Shown here piece after piece: positions 1-11,945 of a DNA stretch of 64,000 nt (position 1 is its first letter; each line of letters begins with the position of its first letter). The notes beneath the pieces were generated by a model. That model worked only from the letters and a program-made list of their open reading frames with translations. It did not search any database and was not told the origin of the DNA. The DNA comes from Plantago major. Taxonomy: Eukaryota > Streptophyta > Magnoliopsida > Lamiales > Plantaginaceae. The stretch lies in assembly GCA_026545765.1 (NCBI GenBank), contig CM048844.1, positions 65,223,035 through 65,287,034 on the forward strand. Direction: 5' to 3'. A program made the position numbers and the translations under genes.

Positions 1-52
1 CTAACAGCTCACCACCTACACTTGATTTGTTTTTTAGTGTGTTTGCTGCAGG

Positions 53-2530
53 ATGTCTCTAAGCGATACACCCACTCTCAAGCCAGAGAACTATGAGAAA
101 TGGAAGAACAACATGATGCTTCACCTGGAAGCTATCAGTGATGAGATGATTGAAATGATAAAGAATGGTCCAATTGTCATTCAACAAGAGAAACAAGTCA
201 CTGAGGTTTCTAGTGGTCGAGATAAGGAACCTACTGATGCTGATGGATCATCAATATCTGGCACAACTTCAGGCGCAAGACCAACAGGAAAAATTGCCTA
301 TGAAGCAAAGCCCAAACACCTCTGGACATCTGAAGATTCCAAGAGGAATACGCTAGATGGTCAAGCAAGAAACATCATTATCCATTCTACTCCAGATCAC
401 ATACAGTGTAAACTGTGGGGGTGCTAAAGCAATGAAGAAGCACGGTCACTAATTGAAGAAATGCGTAGCCGACCTTTGAGAAAACCAAGGAAAACAAGTT
501 TGATGTTTTGAAGCTCAAATTCAAACAAGGTCCTACTGAGACACTTGAAGAACTTGATTTTAGGTTTACAACACTGATGAGTGAAATGGTTGCACTTGGT
601 TAAAGTGAAAGATACTCTAACTCTGAATAGGTTAAGACTATTGTGAGAAACGTGAACCAAAATTGGGAACATACTCAGTACTTCTATTTCAACCAAGGAA
701 TGCCTAACATCACACTAGTGGAGCTTTTCTCACACTTGGCAACTGTCAACTATGAGACAAAGCAAAGAGGACATATGACTGTTGAAACATCGCATAATGT
801 TGCTCTCATAACTTAAGGTACTTCTGAGAAGAAGGATACTAAAGAGGTGACTGAGGAAAATGATCTTGCTGTTGAGCATATGAGAAAGTATGTCAGTCAG
901 GAGATTGAAAGAAGAAGGACTAAAGAGAAGCTGAAAAAGCATCTAGGTCCCAACTATCACCAGTATAAGAAAATACAATGACTAGCTCGCTGAACAAGCC
1001 TGCTCAACAAGCAACAAGTACTGAAGTAGCAGAAATCGGAAATGATATCTATTTCTATTGTCAGAAACCTGGTCATTTCAAAAGAGACTGCCCAGCTTAT
1101 AACAAGCTAAAGATATGTGACAAGAAAGATAGAAGAAATTTCAAGAGAGGCCAGAGAGCTATGCTCACTTAGGAAAGAAAAAATATCCAAATTCAATTGG
1201 ATGCTCTTGATCTTGACTCTGAGTCTGAATATGAGGACTCAAATGATTCCAAACTGCCTTCACCTGAATTGTGTGGCATCACTCATGAATTGGTTGACTT
1301 TGGTCAAAAGAAGAAAGAAATGTGTGGAGTTGCTGAGGAGGTCAATCCAGATTTCTCCAACATCTAGCCATGTTTAATGGCAGATGAGGTCATTTGTAAC
1401 TTATGAGAGTGATGAAGAAGGAATCAAATATCTAGAACACCTCATAAATGAGCTTGATCATTATGAAAGAGAATTCATGGTTGTCCAAGCTAGAACCAAG
1501 ATTCTTGAAGAAGAAAAGAAAACTCTTGAAAAGGAGTATGCACAAATGCACAAGGTATCTGAATCAAGGGATGCTGAGAATGCATTCCTGAATGTTCAGA
1601 TAGTTGAAACTACTAAAAAGCATAAGGAAGAAATGGAGGAACTTCAAAGGAACTTTGACAAAATTCTCATTGAGAATACTGAGATCAAAGAAAAGAAAGT
1701 TTCATTTCAATCCTATGCTAAAGCTTGTGACACTCTGACTGAGTTATATTCTTATCTAAGAGATGCCTCAGAAAAGGGAGGACTTGGGCTAGACACGCAA
1801 ATAAATAGTTCCACCACTTTGAACAAGAATAATGAGAGAATGACATTTATTAGAGGTCAGCAAGGTGATTCTCAAACAACCTATAGCATTGGTCAGAGAG
1901 CTAAGGTTGTTGACAAAGGAAAGGCAGTTGCGACTATGCCTTTGAGGTAAAAATATGTCCCAAAGAAAACTTATGGGAAAGTTTTGAATAAGGAACACCA
2001 CACTGAAAAGTGTGATCAGCCACAGTGCTACGTCTCTAAGAAAGGGAAGATTGCTGGAGCTGGCAAATTCTCTAATGTCACCTTTTTCTGGAAAGAAAGA
2101 AGACCCAGAGACTAGTAAGGCTGCTGAGAGGAGATCTCAGTCGGCATCTCGTGCACGAAATGGCATTGGCTACAAAGCCATCGGGAAACAACTTGCTCAT
2201 GAGTACAAACTAGAGCAAGAACGATGGATAAAAGCTAGGATTGCTCACAACAATCATCAGAAGTGAAAGAAAGAACAAGCCACAAGCAATCTGAATGCCA
2301 GGGCTAGAAGAAATCTAAATAGGAAAGCTCAGTTTTCTAGAAAGCAGACTCAGCAACCTGACAGGTATCTGAGAGCACCACGAGGAGCACCAAGGAACAC
2401 ACCAAGAAGGAAAATAGTTCTTAATAATAATGATACTAGTCATTTACCTAGAATTCCTCCTTATGTTCCAGCTAGACAAAAGCAAATTCCTAAGAAATTC
2501 ATTCAAAAATGGATTCCTACTGGGAGATAA
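53..2530 (+). pseudogene. gag: gag of copia element A1 (degenerate)
   Basis: The start at 53 gives an N-terminus (MSLSDTPTLKPENYEKWKNN) nearly identical to the gag start of the minus-strand copy at 29811. Gag forms the virus-like particle and binds the element RNA. A CCHC zinc knuckle (CQKPGHFKRDC) lies near 1058-1092. A long, charged, coiled-coil-like extension follows (1384-1950), then a basic RNA-binding-like tail (2012-2530). An extended gag is usual in Sireviruses. The reading frame is broken by a deletion with a stop near 424, further in-frame stops (for example about 600 and 814) and frameshifts near 1150-1380 and 1950-2010. Only the pieces 53-427, 978-1172, 1384-1950 and 2012-2266 remain open. 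Confidence 0.85.
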
Positions 2531-2587
2531 TTTAGTCTCGATGGTTCCACTATTGGAATGAGAACCTAACTCCATGTTTTCTGTTTT

Positions 2588-5500
2588 GTGCAGAACACTT
2601 TAAAGAAGAATCCAACATGGCATTTTGACAGTGGATGTGGGAAGTACATGACAGGAGACAAAGCAAATCTGGTGAACTTCAAAGTATGCAACACTGGACT
2701 AGATATCAGATTTGCCGGAGCAGAAGTGAATCCAACTATAGGATTTAGAGATCTACAATTGGGAGCCCTTACAATCACTGGAGTACTACATCAAAAGGGA
2801 TTGAAATATAATCTTCTTAGAATGAATCAATTTGCTGACAAGGGGTTCTCAGTGAAGATCAAATCCATTCTCTGCAAACTAATTGACAATGAGTCAAAGC
2901 AGGTGGTCTTGGTTGCTAGGCGGAAAGGAAGTCTCTATGTTGCTGACTGGGAATCCACCACAACAGAAGAATGCCTCATGGTGAGTCAATCAGGCTACAC
3001 TGAGGAAAATTGGTTATGGCACAAAAGGATGAGTCACTTGAATTTCAAAACTCTGAATAAGCTAGCCAAGAAAGAATTGGTTGTTGGATTACCTAAGATG
3101 GCATACATGAATGATGGTGTATGCTCAGCTTGCCAACTAGGGAAACAAGTCAAAACATCTTTCAAGTCTAAAACTAGACATTCCAGTGTGAGGCCACTGC
3201 AACTGTTACATATGGATCTCATTGAGTCCTCAGTAAACAGTTATGCAGGAAAGAAGTAAGGTCTGGTTGTTGTAGATGACTACTCAAGATTCACTTGGGT
3301 TGTTTTTCTCAAATATAAATCTGACGCAAGGGTCGATATACCAAGCCTGCTGAATAAGCTTGAAGTCATGAAAAATGACAAGGTACCTGTGATCAGAACA
3401 GACCATGGTACTGAGTTTGTGAACCAGTACGTAAAAGAGTTTTGTACTTGCAATGGTATACAACATCAACTATCTTCAGTAAGGACACCACAACAAAATG
3501 GTGTTGCTGAAAGGAAGAATAGGACCCTAAAAGAAGCAGCAAGAACAATGCTTGCTGACACTGAAATAAGTGAAATCTATTGGGTTGAAGCTGTAAACAC
3601 AGAATGCTACACTCAAAAAAGATGTTTGATCAACAAACACCATGATAAGACTCCTTATGAGTTCTTGATTGGTAGACCCCCTAGTATCAAACATTTAAGG
3701 GTGTTTGGTTGCATATGTTTTGTTCTTAACTATGAAAAAGATATCTTAGAACATTTCAACCAAAGGCAGATGAAGGTGTATTTCTTAGTTATTCAATGAA
3801 TAGCAAATCTTACAGAATCTACAAGAAAAGGACATCAAAGATTGAAGAATCTGTCCATGTAATATTCAATGAAGGAAACAAGAAAGCACCCTTGAATGAA
3901 GAAATCTCAGATAGGTTCAAAGAACTTATGATAAAGGATTCTGAACAAGAATCTCAACAAGGAAATAATTCTGTCATTCACTTAGAGGATGAGTCTGACG
4001 AAGAAAGGCAATCTTTGCCAAGTAACAACCAGATGACTCTAAGACATGATGAAGAGTTTCCTATGAGAAATCCATAAATGGATCAAGACACTGAGAATCT
4101 TCATCATGAAGAGGTGACTGAGCAGGCAGATGCTGTGAATCCTGTCTAAATTACCCAAGGCACTGAACAAGTGTCAGATATACCAAGCACATTGCAAGTG
4201 CCAGATATCTCAGATACTAAACAAGTATCTTATCATGATCATAATGATACAGAAATGAATCAAAATGATAATGATCCTACTAGTTCCAAACCCATTATAA
4301 AATGGATAAGAGATCATCCTGCAAAGGATGTGATAGGTTCTTTAGACCAAGGGGTAAGAACTAGGAGAGCAATTGCAGAAAATGCAAATTCTCTCTATGG
4401 ATGTTTCATCTCAAATATTGAACCAAAGACCATTGAAGAAGCATTAAGAGACCAAGACTGTATCTTAGCAATGCAAGAGGAATTGGATCAATTTGAGAAA
4501 AACAAAGTCTGGAAACTAGTTCCTTATATTGATGGAATATCTGTCATTGGAAGTATGCGGGTTTTCATAAACAAGATGAACGAATCTGGTGAAATAACCA
4601 GAAACAAAGCAAGGTTGGTTGCCAAGGGATTCACCTAGACTGAAGGACTAGATTTTGATGAGTCATATGCTCCAGTTGCGAGATTGGATGCAATCTGACT
4701 ATTTCTAGCCTTTGCAGCTCATAAAGACTTTAAAGTTTACCAAATGGATGTCAAGAGTACATTCCTAAATGGTGAGCTTGCTAAGGAAGTCTATGTTGAG
4801 CAACCATCTGGTTTTAAAGTTTCATCAGAAAGTAAAATGGTCTATCAGCTTCAGAAAGCTCTATATGGACTTAAACAAGATCCAAAAGCATGGTATGACA
4901 CTTTGGCCAAGTACTTGCTGAAAAGTGGATTCAAGAAAGGAGAAGTTGACAAAACTCTCTTTACATTGAACCATGATGAGAAACTACTCTTAGTAGAAGT
5001 TTATGTTGATGACATAATCTTTGGATCTAAGGACAAGCAACTTTATGAAGACTTTGCTGAGCTCATGAAAAGTAAATTTGAGATGAGCATGATGGGAGAA
5101 TTGAATTACTTCCTAGGGTTGCAAGTCAAGCAACTCAATGATGGAATATTCAACAGTCAAACAAAGTATGCAAATGACATGCTCAATAAGTTCAATCTAA
5201 AGCCTTCTGAAAAGAATGCTAAGATACCTATGAGCATTGGAACCAAGATGACCTATACTGAATCTGATAAGCGTGTTGAAGAACACAAGTATAGGAAACT
5301 GATTGGGTATCTACTATACCTCACAGCAAGCAGACTAGATATTCAATATGCAGTTGGTGTGTGTGCAAGATTTCAAACAAATCCAATGTAATCACACTAC
5401 AACATTGCTATGAAAATTCTAAGGTATGTTAAAGGTACAGTAGAAGTTGGATTGTGGTATCCAAAAGAAAGTGGATTGAGTTTAGTTGGCTATTCAGGTG

Positions 5501-5952
5501 CTGACTATGCTGGATCAATGCTTGATAGAAAAAGTACCTCAGGAACTTGTCAATTCCTTGGTGCTAGATTAATATCCTGGTTCAGGAAGAAACAAAACTC
5601 AATTTCCACATCAACCACTGAAGCAGAGTATATTGCTGCTAGGTGTTGTGCTTCACAAATCTTGTGGATACAACAACTGAGAGACTATGAGATCAATGAA
5701 GAGAAAACTCCCATTTTTTGTGACAACACAAGTGTTATTGCCATAACTCAGAATCCTAAGTTCCATGCAAGAACAAAGTACATTGATGTTAGACACCACT
5801 TCATTAGAGATCATGTTGAAAAAGGCAATATTGAGATACTCAAGATTGGTACTGAAGATCAACTTGAAGATATCTTCACAAAACCTCTGCAAGAGAGCAG
5901 GTTCCTATCCTTAAGACATAGTCTTGGGTTAATGAAATTACCAAGGTGCTAA
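2588..5952 (+). pseudogene. pol: pol of copia element A1: protease, integrase, RT, RNase H (degenerate)
   Basis: The domains come in the copia order. The protease has WHFDSGCGKYMTGD near 2618 with the DSG active site. The GAG-pre-integrase zinc-binding region (WLWHKRMSHLN) lies near 3010. The integrase core includes RTDHGTEFVNQY (about 3397) and TPQQNGVAERKNRTLKEA (about 3487). The RT spans about 4440-5160 with the catalytic YVDDIIFGS near 5000. The RNase H has ADYAGSMLDRKSTSGTCQFL and STTEAEYIAA (about 5500-5640). Stops or frameshifts interrupt the frame near 3259, 3799, 4075, 4149, 4638, 4699 and 5390. The minus-strand copy at 23889-27280 aligns along the full length. Confidence 0.92.
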
Positions 5953-6819
5953 ATTGGTCACTAAGACGGGAACTCAGTAAGCCAAAAAAGAAGAAAAAGG
6001 CTTTCTGAAAAGAAAGGTACTTTAAAAGAGAAAAAGAAATCTGAGATAGGCACTCAGATATCAAGGCTAAAGTGAGAAATTGAGCAAAAGAATTATCTGA
6101 GCCAATACTCAGATACCAAGGCAAAGGGTAAAAAAACTATCTTAGAAATCTGAGACGGGAACTCAGATATCAAGAAAATCATTTAGTAAGGGGGAACACA
6201 AAAGAGAAATTTAGTAAAACTGTCATATTTCAACTACTCTCTTGTGTTTTGTATTTTTCCATTCTAGTGAAAAATTACAAATAGATCAAAGGCTTAACTC
6301 AATAAGCTCAGATATCGGTTTGTCCCTTAGTTACGTAAAAATAAAACATGACTTAGATAGCTACTCGCCAAATTTCATTAATTGGGCACAATTACATGTG
6401 TTGATTGTGATCATTGCTGAGAAAGCAATCCAAGCCTTTGAAAAGTATGGCGTTCCAAATTTAACGGCCAAGATGAGTCTCGGTAAGTTAGTGGACTGAA
6501 AAATAGATCATGGCCCACTAGCATTTAATGCAAAGCCTGTTTTTCACCCACGCCTCAATGCAAGCACATATACACAAAATCAATTTGTGTATATTTGTCT
6601 GTTGAGATTACATTGCTATATAAAGAGGATTTTGGCAAAGACGAACACTTTTGCCTAATCCCACATTCGATCTTACACAAAAACAACAAAAACACTCTAA
6701 GTTTTCTGCAAACTTCTCTGCTAATCTACTGCTTCGTACTTAGGTTTTCTGCAAAGAAATTACTAACAAGAATCAGTAAACCCTTCTCATTTTTCAAACA
6801 CTCTATTACTATATAAGAG
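5953..6819 (+). other. Spacer between pol and the accessory gene, with repeated CTCAGATATC-type motifs
   Basis: No credible coding sequence is present. The first 250 bases hold four or five spaced, imperfect copies of a unit built around 'GGGAACTCAGATATCAAG'. The same spacer and motif style occur in the second copy (22896-23888). The right part contains a TATA box and an untranslated leader of the downstream gene. Confidence 0.6.
6616..6624 (+). promoter_or_regulatory. Candidate internal TATA box for the accessory gene
   Basis: The sequence CTATATAAAGAGG lies about 200 bases before the ATG at 6820. It is followed by an A/C-rich leader ('ACAAAAACAACAAAAACACTC') typical of plant 5' UTRs. In the second copy the same spot, just before the shared GGATTTTGGCAAA, is occupied by a long TA repeat. 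Promoter activity is inferred, not shown. Confidence 0.5.
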
Positions 6820-8491
6820 ATGGCACCAAAACGCTCAACTGCTCATAAATTCAAAGTCTCCACTTCTGGTACTGCTGCAAAGCAAGCACCAGTCTTGGTT
6901 ATCACCAACAATAGACTTGCCGGAGATTTCAACCCAGAGCACTGGTCTCCCAACAATAGGATGATTTGGGGAGGCGCTCTTGTTGATGATTACATGGTGG
7001 GTGCTGCAAAGAACCCATCTGATGTATAGCTTACCCTTGATATGCTTGAAAAGGCAAAAATCAAGGAGTTTTGCTCGGCTCTTCCCAGTGGTGTATCTGC
7101 TGTGGATGTTTTGGAGTTTTACAACAACTCCAAAATTATTACAAGTTTTGTTGATGGCACTGAGAGATTATCCATCAAGACAAAGGTTCAAGGGTTAGAA
7201 ATTTACCTGGACTATGTGTCATTCAGTGAACACTTTGGGTTACCTACCCAAGGTGATGACTATGTGCTAGACGCAAATGATGAATTCCTTTATGAAGGAG
7301 TCAAGAATCTATACAGTGATGTATGTGATCTTGAGGTTGTTGGAACTCCTACTGACTTCCAACTCACATCCATCAGAAGAAGATATCTATGGAGCACTGG
7401 AATATGATGGCTTACATACTCCACAGATGCTTTGATTCTGTCCAAGGAGTAGCTGACCAAATCAGCTTGGAAAGATGGATGATCATGTTTTTGCTTAGCA
7501 AGCATGATGACAGGCTGGAAAACCCCTTCAACTGGGGAAAGTATGCCTTTATGAAGTTTGTTGACAGGGTTTAAAACTTTGAGCCCACAATTATCAAAGG
7601 ACTTGTTGAACCTAAAGCCACAGTAAGTTTTGGACTTCAGATATGCTACTTACTGGAGAAGCTTGGCTTGGTGCTCAGAGAGAAGGCTGTTGTAGCCAAT
7701 AGCAGCATACTCTGCAAATATGAGTATACAAATCTGACTAAAAAGGTTGCTGAGCCTAAAGAGACCAAGAAAGGTTCAAGGAAAAGGAAGACTGAGGACA
7801 TATCTGAGGGGTCAGTTGTGACCAAAAGAACTAGATCTTCCAGAAGGAAGACAACTAGTAAGAAGAAGGAGACCCCCATTGTGTCCCTAGTGCTGATGAG
7901 GACACCAATGTCAATACATCCTTAGCACACATTGGAGAAAGTGGTGAGAGACCACTAACACTCTCTGCTGAAGCAGAAGGGATTGTTGATAATTCAGTCC
8001 CAACTATTGATGAGGACTCTGAAGTTGAGGGGGAAACTATAAACCCTAAGGTTGCTGAGAGAGCAACTGTTGTAAAAGTTGCTGAAGAAGCAACTGTTTC
8101 TAAGGTTGCTGGAGAAGCAACACCATCAGAACATGCAACCCTCAAGCAATTCGAGGATGCTTTGTTGAGTGATGACTTAGTACTGGATGACAATGCCACT
8201 GCATCAGTACTAAAAAATCTATCTCCAGAAGATCTGGACAGACCTCATACAGCAACACCTTCACCTTCCAGGTCAAGATCACCACAACAGCCCCAGATAG
8301 AAGTGGATGTTGTTGAAATGATACTTGAGCTCCAAAGATTTGATGAGATACCAGCACCCTTTACTGCTGAAGAAAATCCTGCAAGTGAGCAGGTTCCCCA
8401 ACTCCCTACTGAGAGGGGTCAGACTAAGGTTGCGACTCAGAAAGATCAAAGAGGGGAGGCAACTGAGCCTAAAACTCAGGAAAGGTCTGAA

Positions 8492-8572
8492 GTAACCTGA
8501 TCAATGTCAAGACCAACACATGGAATCTCCACGAGTTCCATAGACCAATCAGCCTGACATTGATCAGGTTAC
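8492..8572. repeat. Perfect 18-bp inverted repeat (hairpin) in the accessory gene
   Basis: The arm GTAACCTGATCAATGTCA at 8492-8509 is the exact reverse complement of 8555-8572, with a 45-base loop. The second copy (around 21090-21200) lacks the left arm, so the palindrome arose in this copy. The right arm spans the end of exon 1 and its GT donor. Confidence 0.9.
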
Positions 8573-9255
8573 GGACTGGTTTAACTCTCTACTTGTGACT
8601 TTCTATGATTTTAATCTTGTTACTTATAAATTTTCTTTGTTACAGGATGAAAAAGAAACAAAAGAACAAGATGAAGCTGCAAAGCTTGCCTCAGAGACTG
8701 GGAAGGAGATTCCCACAACCTCAGTATTCAAGGAAACCGAGCCTGTACTACAGGTGAACTTAGTTTTCAAAGGCATACAGTTTTCAGATATCTGTTTACA
8801 CACTTAATTAACTATGTGTTTGCTTCTTAAAGGCTCCAACTGAGAAGAAAAATGATGTGGCTGAAAAGCTAGAATCATCAAAGAAACAACCACAGACTCA
8901 CCAAGTCTCTAAAGAACATGTATCTGAGCCTTCTACTGAATAGGTACTTAACTCAGATATCTGAAATCTTCAATTATTCTCTAATTATTTTTCTAGGTAC
9001 TTAACACTTTCTACTCACAGGTTCCAAAAGTAGTAGAAGTTGCTGAGGAAGAGACAACCAAGTGCCCTCATGCAATGGAAATTGATGAGGCCACCAAGCC
9101 TGCATCACCGAGTACCAGAAACTGCACAAGTTTCTGATGAACATATATCTGAGCCTCCTCGTGTGGAGGTAACTAACCACTCAGATACCTTATGTTCATA
9201 ACTTATTTTCCTTAGAAATTTCCTAAGTGTTATGAAACTTTTAATTCTCAGGTTC

Positions 9256-10665
9256 TGTTAGGAATATCTGTTAGTATTTTGATCACTCATCACATGTTCT
9301 TATCTTAGCCAGAAAGGTGATTAAGTACTCTTGGTTCGCTTGAACGTTGTAAAAGAGAAAATCACCGAGTATGATTAGTCTAGTAAATCTTGTATTAGGA
9401 TTATAGGTCTCTGAGTGTAATTTTTATTTCCAGAAGACCATGAAGATCAATCCTAGCAATGGAGCTTTTCTGAAGATTAAAAGACTGGAGATTGTACAAG
9501 ATTTATGAAGATATCAAGGTTTAGTCTAACTCAAGAAAGACTATGTCCTTAATACTTTCTTAAGTGTATTTACTTACTTTTGAAATATGATTCTGGACAC
9601 ATGACATCATGAGTATGGAGCATGCAAGCCATCAGAAAGGCTCATGTATCCGTTGAAGACTACAGGACAAGAAATAGTACAAGTGCATTAATTGCATCAA
9701 GAAAAAGTCTTGAAACAGTCCTCTCTGAGACATGAGACAAGGACTTCTGAGTACTCATTTCAAGATAAGTATGGACTGAATTTGAAATGTGTCTAACGGA
9801 TATCATTCCAACAACTCTCAAATTCATCTATATATATCACACACTTAGATGCTGAGAAATGCATACCTTAGAACGCTCTATCTTGCAAACTTACCATCAA
9901 GCAAAGTATTCTCTCAAGCACTCTACTACCCTTTCTGAAAGCTTTCTGTTGCTCGAAGAATCACTAGTAGTTCTAAGTTGTCCTGAACCTTAACAAGAGA
10001 TTGTTATTCGTAAAAGAGTTGAACTATCAGATACCCTTTCTGAAGCTCATTCTCCATAACGGACATCAATTACTTGGGTCAGTAAAGAGCAGACTGCCAT
10101 CCACTGAACAAGTGTATTAAGTAGTCTTGTTCTATTAGGCTCTCTGAAAATATAACTGAAAAGTTATACGAGAAGCCTCTCTGACAAACCTTATAACCAA
10201 CACCATCAAGGCGTGGAGTAGAGGAAGTACTTGATTTGGAAAATCAAGGAATAACTCCAAGGTTATCTGAGTAGAGGAAGTACTTAGCTCTAGGAGTGGG
10301 AATAACTCAGGGGAACATTTGGTTGGGAACCATTTGTTTAGGAATCTTAGAATAGGATTATTGTAAGGTGAACTCAATTATCATTCTAGTGAATTCTAGG
10401 TCTCGGAAAAGACCGAAGTGGATTAGTTGGAGGATTATACCTCCAGATACCACTATATTTCTTGTGTCATTTACCTTTCAGTATTTACATTTCAAAAACA
10501 TACACATACTTATTGTTTACGCACTTACCTATCTTAAAGTCTTCCGCTCTAAATTTAAGTATCGAAACCCCGGTTTACGAAGCTGTGTTTATCGACAAAA
10601 GATTTAAAAGACTATTCACCCCCCCCCCCCCCCAGTCTTTTACTTTGCCGTTATCTGGACCAACA
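9256..10665 (+). mobile_element. Solo LTR, family B (Sirevirus relative), TSD GGTTC
   Basis: It begins TGTTAGGAATATCTG and ends TTATCTGGACCAACA (TG...CA), the same termini as the family A LTRs, but its interior is a distinct subfamily shared with 29863-31280. The 5-bp duplications GGTTC lie at 9251-9255 and 10666-10670. No internal region is present, so this is a solo LTR left by LTR-LTR recombination. A run of about 17 C follows 'TTCACC' near 10617-10633. The insertion lies four bases inside an exon of the accessory gene. Confidence 0.93.
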
Positions 10666-11945
10666 GGTTCAGAAAGAAATGGAAGTTGTTGAGGACAAGA
10701 CGCCCAAGTCTCCTCCTCCAACAAAGATATCTGAGGGTCCTTCCACCTCACAAGTTCAACCATCTGAGCCTGTTGTTGCGACACAAGTAACTCAGATAAC
10801 TGATAACTCTGTTACTCATATATCTACTCAAGTTTTGACACTTACTCAAAACTGTTCCATTCTCTTTCAGGCTCAAACACGTGCTATAAAGGTACCTGAA
10901 GACTTATACCAGGACCTACTTCCTTTCTTCAAGGATCATACACTGCCAAAACACCTTTGTTGCTTCAAGAAGTGGCAGAAGCTCAGAAGTTCTCATCTAT
11001 CTGAGATTACAAAGGTTACTGACTACCCTACAAGAAGAGCAAGAGAACTTGACCTTGAGACATATGTGCATGCATTGTCTCCAACTGAGCAATATTCTTT
11101 TGCAACGTTGATGGACAAAAGATTTGTCAAGGAAGTAGCACGCAAGCTTCTGCAATCCTTTGAGAAGGTAGATGGACAGACTAGATTTGAAATGGCTTTG
11201 AAGCCAACTCTTCCAAAGACCTTCCAGATTTCTCCCTCTGAGCAAGAGGAAGTAAATGGTCAAATGGTCACTATTCCAGAAGTGATCAATCTGGATTCTG
11301 ATGACGAAGAAGATAAGGAGACTGATGAGAATGACTATGAAGAACCAAATTCTCCTTCTGGTCACAAAAAAGAATGAAGATGATAAAAAGGATGATGATG
11401 ATGCACCTGGGACTGGAGGAGTTCCACAAAGAAACAATGCCTCAGTTGCTGCAAAGTCAACTGAGAGGAAATCAAATAACTCCCCTCCCCCATCTCCTCA
11501 TAGATCTTCACATCCTACTCCCCAACAAGAAGCCACTACTGCACAAGTAGTTGGCACTCTAAGGACAATACTCAGAAAATACTAGATGCACAAGCCAGAG
11601 TTGCTCAACTCAGACAACTGTTGGAGGAAGAAGCACAGCTAAATCTTGAGATGGAAGCTAAGATAGCTAAGACTCAATCCAATCTGAAAAAGATTGTTGA
11701 GCTAACTCGCATGGAGGAAGAAGCCCTTGCTGAGCAGAAGAAACTCCAGCTTGCTATCCAAGCAATTGTTGAGAAAGTAGATACTATACAAGTATATGAA
11801 GACAAGAATGATGCTGAGGCTGCATTACGTAAGTCCCTTCCCTCCTCCTCCTCACTGAAAGGAAAGAAGCCCATCTCAGAGATGGTTGTTGGGCTTGCTG
11901 ATGTTGAGCACATGATGGTATCACACATTAAGAGAAAGCTGATTG

